Part shown: positions 30,990 through 39,042 of the stretch, one piece after another | How positions within the stretch are numbered: the first letter of the stretch is position 1 | How the letters are laid out: each line of letters opens with the position of its first letter | Assembly (NCBI GenBank): GCA_905612295.1 | Contig: CAJQRN010000012.1 | Coordinates: 1 to 40,556, forward strand | From: an uncultured Candidatus Nitrosopumilus sp. | GTDB lineage: Archaea > Thermoproteota > Nitrososphaeria > Nitrososphaerales > Nitrosopumilaceae | Length of the DNA stretch: 40,556 nucleotides | Direction of reading: 5' to 3' | The notes under the pieces: generated by a model | Seen by the model: only the letters and a program-made list of their open reading frames with translations | What the model was told of the DNA's origin: nothing | Database searches by the model: none | Position numbers and translations under genes: made by a program

Positions 30990-31801
30990 AAAAATTAGCA
31001 GTATTTGCAATAATTGTTTTAATTTTTGGTACAATCTCTCCATCATTAGTTGATGGTGCATATGCACAAAATGATCCAAGTATTTTGTTACGTATTGCTG
31101 TGCAAGCAGATAAACAAATTGTAAATGAATTAGATGGAGTATATGGTGATCAAATTCCAAATAATCTACAAATTTTATATGATAAAGGTCATGGGGCTGT
31201 ATATTCATTAGATGAATCTTTACCTAACGATATTGAAAAAGCAAAGCAAGATTTTCTTTTAGCAATGAATTCATTTATGCAAATTTCTAGAATAATTTCT
31301 CAATCTTCAGAAAAAGTTGTAGCCGTAACTGTATCTGATACAACTAGTAGGACTTTATCTAATGAACTTGATAGATTAGTAAAATATGTAAAAAGTTTAG
31401 AAACTATATCTAAAAAATATGATGTAGATACAGAATCTGATTTTATTAAAATTTATGATTTAATTCAAGAATTACGTAAACAAGATAATGAAGTAAATGT
31501 CGGTATTAAGAAAATAAAGATTATTCTTGATTATATTAAAAATGATATACGTGAATCTGCTTTAGAACAAAGATCTGATTTTATTAAGCGATTTTTTGAT
31601 CGATCTCTTAATCAAGTTGATGAGCAATTAACAAAAGCCCAAGATAATGGTGTAGATCAAACTCAAATTGATAAAGGCCATGAATTAATTCTTGAAATTA
31701 GGGAGTTACTTTCAAAAAATCAAATCAATGATGCTAAAGTGATATTTGTTGAACTAAAAGGATTAATGGAAAATATTGGTTATTCGATACGAATAACATA
31801 A
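30986..31801 (+). CDS. Secreted helical protein, partner of the membrane regulator
   Basis: A 271-residue protein with a typical signal peptide (1-28, ending DGAYAQ-N) and a mature part that is almost all helix. Charged helical stretches occur at about 105-160 and 185-265 (NELDRLVKYVKSLETISKKY; IDKGHELILEIRELLSKNQI). No family or catalytic motif is recognised. The ATGA overlap with the upstream gene couples their translation, so it is most likely the external partner or ligand-binding component for that sensor. This is inference from gene order. Confidence 0.72.
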   Translation: MKKLAVFAIIVLIFGTISPSLVDGAYAQNDPSILLRIAVQADKQIVNELDGVYGDQIPNNLQILYDKGHGAVYSLDESLPNDIEKAKQDFLLAMNSFMQISRIISQSSEKVVAVTVSDTTSRTLSNELDRLVKYVKSLETISKKYDVDTESDFIKIYDLIQELRKQDNEVNVGIKKIKIILDYIKNDIRESALEQRSDFIKRFFDRSLNQVDEQLTKAQDNGVDQTQIDKGHELILEIRELLSKNQINDAKVIFVELKGLMENIGYSIRIT

Positions 31802-31833
31802 GCTTCATATACATTTTCTAAAGAATTTCTAAC

Positions 31834-32028
31834 ATGGTTTCCAAATCAATTACACTAGGCGTAGGAATTCCAATGATTATAGTTGGTGTCTTAATGGCTT
31901 GGTTATGGTCTCCATTTGCAGGGGAATTACAAAATCAAGTAGAATTGATTGGAAGTACTATTGGAATTCTAGGTGTAGTTTTCTTTATTTCTGGATTATT
32001 TTATACAAAAGAACCTGTAATGCACTAG
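31834..32028 (+). CDS. Small membrane protein, two predicted helices
   Basis: A 64-residue protein with helices at about residues 8-25 and 36-56. It follows the secreted helical protein by 32 bases and may belong to the same run. No family recognised. Confidence 0.6.
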   Translation: MVSKSITLGVGIPMIIVGVLMAWLWSPFAGELQNQVELIGSTIGILGVVFFISGLFYTKEPVMH

Positions 32029-32076
32029 TTAGTAAAAACTGATTAAATAAATAATGAAAAAAATTAGAATTATTAA

Positions 32077-32790
32077 TTGAAAGTAAGATTATTTGAGATA
32101 TTTACATCTGTAGAAGGGGAAGGAATTCTTTATGGTACAAAGACCCTTTTTGTTAGACTTGCAGGGTGCCCTTTCACATGTTTTTATTGTGATACTAAGG
32201 AATCATTACCACTTGATTCTGGTACAGAATATACAATTGAAGCAGCTAATGAATTAATTGACTCCAATTTACAAAATCAAACTTACAAAGTAAATTTCAC
32301 TGGCGGTGATCCATTAATTCAACATCAAGCAGTTGCAGAACTTGCTAAACATATTCAAAATAAAAAAATTCCTACATATCTTGAATCATCATGTTTTGAT
32401 ATCGGTCGTTTTAATCATGTTTTGCCTTTTATTGATATTGTTAAAATTGAATTTAAAACCAAAGATTCTGATTTTGCTGATCCTAAAAATTATGACAAAT
32501 TAATTGGCCATACTATGAAATGTCTTGAATCATCTGTAAAATCAAAAAAAATAACTTATATCAAAATTGTAGTTAGTTCTAAAACACAATTAGATGAATT
32601 CAAAGAATTGGTGGATCAAATTTTTAATATAATTTCAAAAGAGGATATTGATGGATTTGTAATTCAACCTACATATGGTATTTCTGAACCATCATTAGAT
32701 CTTTTATTAAATTTGTATGATATAGTATTCCCTCATTATATTGATGTTAAAGTAGTTCCACAATTACACAAATTTATTGGAGCCCCATAA
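32077..32790 (+). CDS. queE: 7-carboxy-7-deazaguanine synthase
   Basis: A 237-residue radical-SAM enzyme that makes the 7-deazapurine ring of archaeosine. SVEGEGILYGTKTLFVRLAG leads into CPFTCFYCDT, with iron-sulfur ligands C31, C35 and C38 (C-x3-C-x2-C) as in QueE. NFTGGDPLIQ is the SAM-binding GGE-like motif. Start TTG at 32077, about 26-30 bases after the TATA-like TTAAATAA. FolE, which feeds the same pathway, follows by 62 bases and QueC is close by. Confidence 0.92.
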   Translation: MKVRLFEIFTSVEGEGILYGTKTLFVRLAGCPFTCFYCDTKESLPLDSGTEYTIEAANELIDSNLQNQTYKVNFTGGDPLIQHQAVAELAKHIQNKKIPTYLESSCFDIGRFNHVLPFIDIVKIEFKTKDSDFADPKNYDKLIGHTMKCLESSVKSKKITYIKIVVSSKTQLDEFKELVDQIFNIISKEDIDGFVIQPTYGISEPSLDLLLNLYDIVFPHYIDVKVVPQLHKFIGAP

Positions 32791-32852
32791 GATTAGCACG
32801 TGTGTAAAACTCAGATTACGTTCAAATACTAGAAAAAAAGGATAAATACAAA

Positions 32853-33410
32853 ATGGATGATGAACGTGTACAAAAACTTGTTAGAGAATTAATTATTGAG
32901 CTGGGTGAAGATCCGACTCGTGAAGGCCTAAGAGAGACTCCTAAAAGAATTGCAAGTATGTATAAAGAAATTTTTGCTGGATATGATTCAGATTCACAAT
33001 TATCTGTACAATTTTCTGAAGACTCTGATGTAGTAATTGCACGAGATATTCAATTTTATTCTATGTGTGAGCATCATATGTTACCATTTTATGGAAAAAT
33101 TCACATTGCATATTCTCCAAACGGTAGAGTTTTTGGAATATCTAAACTAGTAAGATTAGTTGAAAAATATTCAAAAAGATTACAAATTCAAGAGCGATTA
33201 ACAAAAAATATTGCTGATGAGTTATACTCTCAAGGAGTAAAAGGTGTAGTAGTCTTTGCTGATGCTGAACATCTTTGTATGAAAATGCGTGGAGTTAGAA
33301 GTGATGCAACTCTTTCCTCCTCTGCATTTAGAGGAATTTATGAAAATAAGGAAGAAAAAGAGAGTATTATTACACTAATTAGAAAGCGTGCTTCAAATTC
33401 TTTCCCGTAA
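32853..33410 (+). CDS. folE: GTP cyclohydrolase I
   Basis: A 185-residue enzyme opening GTP to dihydroneopterin triphosphate. EDPTREGLRETPKRIA is the N-terminal signature. Zinc ligands are C72 and H75 (MCEHHMLPF) and C142 (AEHLCMKMRG). In archaea that also have QueE and QueC its product feeds 7-deazaguanine synthesis and possibly pterins. The next enzyme, QueD, is not in the window. ATG at 32853 gives the expected length. Confidence 0.94.
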   Translation: MDDERVQKLVRELIIELGEDPTREGLRETPKRIASMYKEIFAGYDSDSQLSVQFSEDSDVVIARDIQFYSMCEHHMLPFYGKIHIAYSPNGRVFGISKLVRLVEKYSKRLQIQERLTKNIADELYSQGVKGVVVFADAEHLCMKMRGVRSDATLSSSAFRGIYENKEEKESIITLIRKRASNSFP

Positions 33411-33449
33411 TACTCAAAAATTAAATAATCAATATTTTTCATTATTAAT

Positions 33450-33695
33450 ATGGGAAAAGCAAATCCGTATATTCACATTCCAAAAGAATCTTGGCCTAAT
33501 TGGACCTGGTATGCAATAGAATGTGTTGCTCTTATTGTAATTGCTTTTCTAGCATCCGTCAAAATTACTAATTCTATTGAAGGCCTAACTCCGGAAGTAC
33601 ATAATTATCTTATTACAGGAATTTTTGGAACATTCTTTTTGGTTTGGTATGTTGTAATTAGAGGATTAATTCTAAAAAAGAAAATTTTAAAATAA
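33450..33695 (+). CDS. Small membrane protein, two predicted helices
   Basis: An 81-residue protein with helices at about residues 20-40 and 52-74, and a basic end (KKKILK). The N-terminal NPYIHIPKESWPNWTWYAIE is Trp-rich and looks conserved. Family unknown. It lies between folE and the convergent queC, with 11 bases to queC's stop. Confidence 0.6.
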   Translation: MGKANPYIHIPKESWPNWTWYAIECVALIVIAFLASVKITNSIEGLTPEVHNYLITGIFGTFFLVWYVVIRGLILKKKILK

Positions 33696-33706
33696 ATAGT
33701 TTATAG

Positions 33707-34381
33707 CTATTTCAAATATTTTGTTTTATCTTTAATTTTAGCTTCTTTAAATGCAATTTTTCTATTATTACAAGATTCACAAATCCCACAATGATATTTT
33801 TTATTTGAGTAACAACTCCAAGTTTTAAAAATTGAATCCCCTAAATTTTTTATTCCTGTTTTTAATAAATCACTTTTTGATAATCCCTTACGATACGGTG
33901 ACCAAATTTCAATACTTTTTCGTAATTTTGAATTAATCCCATCTATTTCTCCTTCATTAAACGCATTTTCTAATTTTTTTGCAAATTTTGGTCGACAATC
34001 AGGATAATTTGTATCTCCTGTATGTGCACCATATGCAACGAGCGATGCATTAAGTGTAAACGCCCATGCAGATGCTATTGAAAGAAATACTGCATTTCTA
34101 ATTGGAACTACAATTGAATATTCAAATTTTGTTGGAATTTTTCTTTTTGAACTTGTTAAAACATTTGAATTACCATAAAGATTTTTCATAAAACCAATAT
34201 CAATTATTTTATGCTCTTTTAATCCCAGTTTTTTTGCAAAAGATTTTGCCGCAGCAATTTCCATGTTAGCTTTTTGTCCATATGAGAATGTAATTCCATA
34301 TAATTCATATTTTGATTTTAAAAATGAAACTGCACATACAGAGTCAATCCCCCCACTAAATACAATAACAGCTTTTTTCAT
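33707..34381 (-). CDS. queC: 7-cyano-7-deazaguanine synthase
   Basis: A 224-residue ATP pyrophosphatase that converts carboxy-deazaguanine to preQ0. The PP-loop is SGGIDS (9-14). The C-terminal zinc knot is CYSNKKYHCGICESC, typical of QueC. preQ0 is the base inserted into archaeal tRNA on the way to archaeosine. It runs in the same direction as thrB, 10 bases downstream of it, and converges on the 33450-33695 gene. Confidence 0.93.
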   Translation of the reverse strand: MKKAVIVFSGGIDSVCAVSFLKSKYELYGITFSYGQKANMEIAAAKSFAKKLGLKEHKIIDIGFMKNLYGNSNVLTSSKRKIPTKFEYSIVVPIRNAVFLSIASAWAFTLNASLVAYGAHTGDTNYPDCRPKFAKKLENAFNEGEIDGINSKLRKSIEIWSPYRKGLSKSDLLKTGIKNLGDSIFKTWSCYSNKKYHCGICESCNNRKIAFKEAKIKDKTKYLK

Positions 34382-34391
34382 AATTTATCAT

Positions 34392-35318
34392 CTAATTATT
34401 TTTTATATGCACTGCACCTTTGCTGGGTTTACATATTATTGTCTGACATTCAATATTTGCAGATGTAAATCCTTTTGACATTGCATTACTAATTTTTTTT
34501 AAGTTAAATGAATTTTTTGAAAATGCAATTACTGATGGTCCTGCACCGCTAATTGTAACACCGTATGCTCCTGCTTTTAGTGCATTTTGTTTAACTTTTT
34601 GATATCCTGGGATCATGTGTTGTCTTGCAGGCTCTACAATTGCATCTTTAATTGAATTTCCAATTAATTCAGGATCTTTTTTCATAAATCCTGCAACAAT
34701 TGATGATGCATTTGATATATTTAAAACAGCATCAGTTAATTTTACTTTTTTAGGAATTACCCCTCTTGAAACCTTTGTTTTCTTTTTTGGAACATCCATT
34801 TTTGGAACTGCAATACACATTCTTAGATTCATAGGCGGATCTATTGTAATTACATCTAATGGATCTGTTTTCACAATAACAAATCCTCCCAAAACTGACG
34901 CTGCAACATTATCATAATGAATTGATCCAGCACTTGCTTTTTCACCAAACCCTGCAAATTTTACTAAAGAATTTGGACTTAATTTTAATTTAAATAATTT
35001 ATTAAATGCAACTGCACTTGCAGCAGCAGATCCAGCACTACTACCCATTCCAAATCCAGCAGGTATTCCTTTCTTTATTTTAATTTCAATACCATCTTTA
35101 ATTTTTAATTCCTTTTTCATGTTTTTTATTACTAATCCAGCAGTGTTATTTTCTGGATTTGTAGGGATATCATCATCTGTAATTATTGTAATTCCACTTT
35201 TTATTTTTGTTAATGTAATTTCATCATAAAATGCATCTATTGCTAGTCCAAATGTATCAAATCCTGGTCCTAAATTAGCTGTAGATGAAGGTGCTCTAAC
35301 TGTAATTTTTGTTACCAA
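34392..35318 (-). CDS. thrB: Homoserine kinase
   Basis: A 308-residue GHMP-family kinase phosphorylating homoserine in threonine synthesis. RAPSSTANLGPGFDTFGLAI (8-27) is the ThrB N-terminal motif. GIPAGFGMGSSAGSAAASAV (84-103) is the GHMP ATP-binding loop. VTISGAGPSVIAF near the C-terminus is the third conserved motif. TTG start at 35318 directly abuts the stop of the upstream GTPase, so translation is probably coupled. Confidence 0.94.
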   Translation of the reverse strand: MVTKITVRAPSSTANLGPGFDTFGLAIDAFYDEITLTKIKSGITIITDDDIPTNPENNTAGLVIKNMKKELKIKDGIEIKIKKGIPAGFGMGSSAGSAAASAVAFNKLFKLKLSPNSLVKFAGFGEKASAGSIHYDNVAASVLGGFVIVKTDPLDVITIDPPMNLRMCIAVPKMDVPKKKTKVSRGVIPKKVKLTDAVLNISNASSIVAGFMKKDPELIGNSIKDAIVEPARQHMIPGYQKVKQNALKAGAYGVTISGAGPSVIAFSKNSFNLKKISNAMSKGFTSANIECQTIICKPSKGAVHIKNN

Positions 35319-36113
35319 CTACCCTTCTACCTCTTCACCCAAATTGAGAATTCTACTAAGTGCACTCTCAAGATTAACAATGCCTTCACCAGTTGAATTT
35401 GAAATTGGAATTAATCCTTGTGCAAACCCATTAAGATTCAATCCTCTTAAAATACTTGTAGTCAATGCATATGTTTCACCATCTGTATCTTTAGAAACTG
35501 CATTTTCTAATGTATTCAAGTTTGTTGACCATTGCAGTATCTCTGCTAGTTTAGTATCTATTACATCTGTTTTTGTTATTACATTTATTGTTGGTAAATT
35601 AAGTCGTAATCTAATTGATGTTGCAAGTAATGCAATTGAAACAAAATTTGTAGGTGTAGTAACTATTGCTCCATCAAAAAGAAAAATACTTGTTTTTTCA
35701 TCCGATCTAAGATTATCTACAATAAAACGACCACTGGAACGATATGCAAATAATTCAATTTGACCTGGCGTATCGACAATTAGATAATCTGGATTTATTT
35801 GATCTACTTCATTTTGTATTTCATCAATTTTTGATGCAATCAAATCATTTGCCATTACTAGTGCTCCATTTGGTCCCAAACTGTACTGTTGCATTATTGA
35901 AACATAATCCACATAATCTCTAACATCTACATCACAATTGTATGGCATACTCTCAACACCTGGATCTAAATTTAAGACAGCAGCATTTGCTCCATTTCTT
36001 GTATAGTATTCAAGTAATTTTGATGTAAGTGATGATTTTCCTGAACCAGCTGTTCCAGTAACAAAAATTGTTTTCAATCTTTTCTTGATTTCTTTTCTTT
36101 GCTTATATTTCAA
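35319..36113 (-). CDS. GPN-loop GTPase
   Basis: A 264-residue GTPase of the GPN/XAB1 family. G1 is GTAGSGKS (20-27), the defining GPN motif is SLGPNGAL (78-85, with G80-P81-N82), switch II is DTPGQIE (114-120), and VITKTDV is G4. Eukaryotic relatives help assemble RNA polymerase II; archaeal members are homodimers of uncertain role. The basic N-terminus is long (14 residues before the first strand). ATG at 36113. Confidence 0.92.
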   Translation of the reverse strand: MKYKQRKEIKKRLKTIFVTGTAGSGKSSLTSKLLEYYTRNGANAAVLNLDPGVESMPYNCDVDVRDYVDYVSIMQQYSLGPNGALVMANDLIASKIDEIQNEVDQINPDYLIVDTPGQIELFAYRSSGRFIVDNLRSDEKTSIFLFDGAIVTTPTNFVSIALLATSIRLRLNLPTINVITKTDVIDTKLAEILQWSTNLNTLENAVSKDTDGETYALTTSILRGLNLNGFAQGLIPISNSTGEGIVNLESALSRILNLGEEVEG

Positions 36114-36221
36114 ACTAGATGATTTTCAAAGAAATTTTTTAGTCAAAAATTTATTTTATAATTATTTTCAATTTGAAATTGGTCAAAAATTGATAAAATA
36201 TCAATTTAATCATATTTTTTA

Positions 36222-36237
36222 TGCCTATTTTTAGGCA
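36222..36237. other. Hairpin TGCCTA-TTTT-TAGGCA
   Basis: A perfect 6-bp stem with a TTTT loop in the 186-bp divergent region between the GPN GTPase and the membrane protein gene. It may be an operator; it is too far from gene ends to be a terminator of either neighbour. Confidence 0.35.
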
Positions 36238-36299
36238 CAATAATTTGATGACTAAAATTTCATCAACTTTCATATTTGATTCTTTGAAAAAAATATCAA

Positions 36300-37316
36300 A
36301 TGAACTGGAGACTAGTTGCCATACCTGTTACTTTAATCCCTATTTTCATTATTGCCATTCAATTTGATATCCAAATTGATGATATTCTAGCAATTGGTCT
36401 TTTTCCATTTATTGGAGCTATAATTGCAATGATGATTAAACTAGTTTTACAAGGAATAAAATTTGCATATATTACAAAAAAATATCTTGGTAACACTGAT
36501 TCATTTTTAAAATTAATTGGTGTTAGAGTTGGTAGTGAATTTATTAAATTTACAACTCCAATGTTCATTGGAGCAGAATTTATTGTAATTTATTATTTGA
36601 AGAAAAAAGGAGTAGAACTTTCAAAGGCAACCTGGATTGCACTTGTTGATATTGTAACTGAAGTACTTGCAGCAGGTTTGTTATCTATGTTAGCAGGAAT
36701 AATTGCATTATTGAATGGAGCATATATTGTTGGAATTGTTATTTTAGCTACTAGTATTTCTATTACATCTTTATGGATGGTGATGTTCTTTTTATCTTCT
36801 AAACATACATTCCAAGTTCCAAATATTTTAGAAATACTTGCTAAAAAATTAGGAAAAGAAAAAGGAACTAAAATTATTAATCAAACAAATGACTGGATGG
36901 AAGAAACATGTACCATGATTAGAGAGAATATACAAACTCCAGAATCTAAAAAAATATTTACAGTTTCATTCTTTTTTTCACTTGCGTCATGGTCATTCTA
37001 TGGAATATCTTTCATGATTATAGCGATGGGAACAGGATATCTAATTAATGCATTTGATTCAATAATGGCCGTTATGGGTGCAAATGCAATTGGAAATCTA
37101 CCGATTACTATTGGTGGTTCAGGTTTAGCTGAATTTGGTATCATATCTTATCTAAATAATTTAAATCCATTTGATTTTACTATAAATGAAGGAATTGTAG
37201 GTTGGGATGCCGTAATTGGTTGGAGAATTGCAACATATTATGTTCCAATAGCAATTACCTGGATATTATTAGTAAAATTAGCCTTGAGTAAAATTCCAAA
37301 AACACCGAATGAATAG
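36300..37316 (+). CDS. UPF0104 / lysylphosphatidylglycerol synthase-like membrane protein
   Basis: A 338-residue integral membrane protein with about eight helices. GVRVGSEFIKFTTPMFIGAE in the first third and LPITIGGSGLAEFGIISYL near the end match the conserved motifs of the UPF0104/AglD/YbhN flippase-like family. In other organisms members move or modify lipids, or act in glycan export; no substrate is implied here. ATG at 36300. It is followed by an SDR on the same strand after 34 bases. Confidence 0.85.
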   Translation: MNWRLVAIPVTLIPIFIIAIQFDIQIDDILAIGLFPFIGAIIAMMIKLVLQGIKFAYITKKYLGNTDSFLKLIGVRVGSEFIKFTTPMFIGAEFIVIYYLKKKGVELSKATWIALVDIVTEVLAAGLLSMLAGIIALLNGAYIVGIVILATSISITSLWMVMFFLSSKHTFQVPNILEILAKKLGKEKGTKIINQTNDWMEETCTMIRENIQTPESKKIFTVSFFFSLASWSFYGISFMIIAMGTGYLINAFDSIMAVMGANAIGNLPITIGGSGLAEFGIISYLNNLNPFDFTINEGIVGWDAVIGWRIATYYVPIAITWILLVKLALSKIPKTPNE

Positions 37317-37350
37317 AAACCACTTTATCATTAAATGATTTTTTTTATTT

Positions 37351-38151
37351 GTGGATTTTAAAAATAAAGTAGTTTTAATCACAGGCGCATCATCTGGAAT
37401 TGGTAAACAAACTGCAATAGAATTTGCAAAATTAGGTTCAAGTATTATTTTAGTTGCAAGAAGAAAGGATAAACTTGAACAAGTAGAAAATGAATTAAAA
37501 CAATTCAATGTAAATACATTAGTTTGTGTTTGTGATGTTTCAAAAAAAGATCAAGTAGAGAAAATGTCAAAAATTGTTCTTGCAAAATTTACTTCCATTG
37601 ATATTTTAGTAAATAATGCTGGTTTTGCAATTTATGGTTCTATATTTGATCTTTCAATAGATGAGATTGAATCTCAAATGGAGACTAATTATTTTGGTAT
37701 GGTTTATTGTACAAAAAATTTCCTTCCATTAATGCTAAAGAAAAAATCTGGCCATATAGTGAATGTAGCATCTGTTGCTGCAAGCTTTGGATTACCTGGA
37801 ATTGCTTCATACTGTGCATCAAAATTTGCAATGTTAGGATTTTCTGAAGGTCTTAAACATGAACTTGCTGGAACTGGAGTTGGAATTACAGTAGTTAGTC
37901 CAATAATGGTAAAAACTGATTTTTTTAACCATCCATCTTTTGAAAAAATGCCCAAATACTCGCCAACATCACTTGATTCTAAAACAGTTGCTAAAGCAAT
38001 TCTAAAAGCTGCAAATTCATCTAGACTTGAAATCATTACTCCCTCAATAGTACGTGTTGCAGTCTGGCTAAAACATACATTTCCTTATTTTATTAATCCT
38101 GTTTTAGGAAAGTCTTTCAAAAAACAATTAGATTCTACAAAAACTGATTAG
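37351..38151 (+). CDS. Short-chain dehydrogenase/reductase
   Basis: A 266-residue SDR, the second in the window. TGASSGIG is at 11-18, NNAG at 88-91, the catalytic Ser at 141, and Tyr154 with Lys158 in SYCASK. VARRKD after the second strand suggests NADP preference. A C-terminal extension (WLKHTFPYFINPVLGKSFKK) is hydrophobic and may touch the membrane, as in lipid-acting SDRs. GTG start at 37351. It converges on the next gene with two bases between. Confidence 0.9.
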   Translation: MDFKNKVVLITGASSGIGKQTAIEFAKLGSSIILVARRKDKLEQVENELKQFNVNTLVCVCDVSKKDQVEKMSKIVLAKFTSIDILVNNAGFAIYGSIFDLSIDEIESQMETNYFGMVYCTKNFLPLMLKKKSGHIVNVASVAASFGLPGIASYCASKFAMLGFSEGLKHELAGTGVGITVVSPIMVKTDFFNHPSFEKMPKYSPTSLDSKTVAKAILKAANSSRLEIITPSIVRVAVWLKHTFPYFINPVLGKSFKKQLDSTKTD

Positions 38152-38153
38152 TT

Positions 38154-38564
38154 TTATTCTTCAATATTATCTTCTGAGGCTTGACTAGAATCACTTTCAT
38201 CTATTAATTTAATTGATTTTAATTTAAAATCATAAATTGCGTCTATTTCGATTCTACTTTCTTCAGGAAGTTGGTCAAAAAATTCTGAAACTTTTTTACT
38301 TAATGGTGCTTTGTGCTGTTCAAAAGTAAATTCATAAACAATTCCTTTTTCTAATTCTGAAATTTTAATTTTTTCTGATACATCCATTGTAACTATTTGT
38401 CTCCCATCTTCTAAGGGATCATACAATTGAGTATCTATTTTATTATCTTCTTGATACATCTCTAGAACATATCCGGATATTTTCATTTTTTTTGGTTTTT
38501 GAAATTTAGCATTCTTAATTTCATCAGTAACCCACTCTGGAATATCGTCTTTCTTTTTTACCAT
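38154..38564 (-). CDS. Conserved hypothetical acidic protein
   Basis: A 136-residue soluble protein with a beta-rich middle (MKISGYVLEMYQEDNKI, RQIVTMDVSEKIKISELEKG, GIVYEFTFEQHK) that could be an OB-like barrel, and a strongly acidic, disordered end (DESDSSQASEDNIEE). Family unknown. It lies 13 bases after the zinc-ribbon gene on the same strand and is probably co-transcribed. Confidence 0.6.
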   Translation of the reverse strand: MVKKKDDIPEWVTDEIKNAKFQKPKKMKISGYVLEMYQEDNKIDTQLYDPLEDGRQIVTMDVSEKIKISELEKGIVYEFTFEQHKAPLSKKVSEFFDQLPEESRIEIDAIYDFKLKSIKLIDESDSSQASEDNIEE

Positions 38565-38577
38565 TGTTAAATCAACA

Positions 38578-38889
38578 CTAATTATCTAAATTTTTATCTT
38601 TTTTACTTTTTGACCACCATTCAAGATAATCATCATGCTTATCGTCACGTGTTTTTTCTTTTTGATTTAATTTGAATCTAATATCAGATATTTGCTCTCT
38701 TGAGGCATATAATCCACATTTTTTACAAATGAAATTTTTTGTATTTTTATCCATTTCCATTGGAATTTCAACTTCGTCAAATAATTTGTAAAGATCTTGT
38801 TTATCTCTATTTTCCTCTTCTACTTCTTCTTCATATTTAGCTAGAATTTTTTTCTTTGCTCTTGCTGTACATTCAGGACAAACAACCAA
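38578..38889 (-). CDS. Zinc-ribbon-like conserved hypothetical protein
   Basis: A 103-residue highly charged protein with two CxxC pairs, C4-C7 (VVCPECTARA) and C55-C58 (FICKKCGLYA), which together could bind one zinc as a split ribbon. The middle is acidic (YEEEVEEENRDKQD) and the end basic. Such proteins are often associated with transcription or translation machinery, but nothing specific can be claimed. TTG start at 38889, preceded by the A/T-rich TTAATTT element that would serve as TATA. Confidence 0.6.
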   Translation of the reverse strand: MVVCPECTARAKKKILAKYEEEVEEENRDKQDLYKLFDEVEIPMEMDKNTKNFICKKCGLYASREQISDIRFKLNQKEKTRDDKHDDYLEWWSKSKKDKNLDN

Positions 38890-38945
38890 TGAAATTTAAA
38901 TTAATTTTTTCCATAAAAGCGTTCGCACGTTCTTTATTGATCGAT

Positions 38946-39026
38946 ATTTTATCCGGCACGCGGATTTTTTCATCATCCCTTGCGGTCCGTTCGCCCATCG
39001 AAATCCCGCGTGCCAGATGATAAAAT
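38946..39026 (-). ncRNA. GC-rich long hairpin, candidate structured RNA
   Basis: Arms pair over 21 bp: ATTTTATC (38946-38953) with GATAAAAT (39019-39026); GGCACGC (38955-38961) with GCGTGCC (39008-39014); and GGATTT (38962-38967) with AAATCC (39001-39006), with one bulged base at 39007, an internal loop and a 33-base apical loop that is also GC-rich. In a genome this A/T-rich, such a patch usually means a structured RNA. Strand is a guess: the minus strand is chosen because the hairpin starts 17 bases after the stop of the glycosyltransferase-like gene. It could be a 3'UTR element or an independent RNA; tRNA is excluded by shape. Confidence 0.4.
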
Positions 39027-39042
39027 TATCTAAAATAATCTA

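Noticed and set aside
35344-35763. 139-codon frame on the plus strand opposite the GPN GTPase
   Set aside because: It lies wholly within a gene with all G motifs intact; its translation resembles nothing and reflects codon bias of the real gene.
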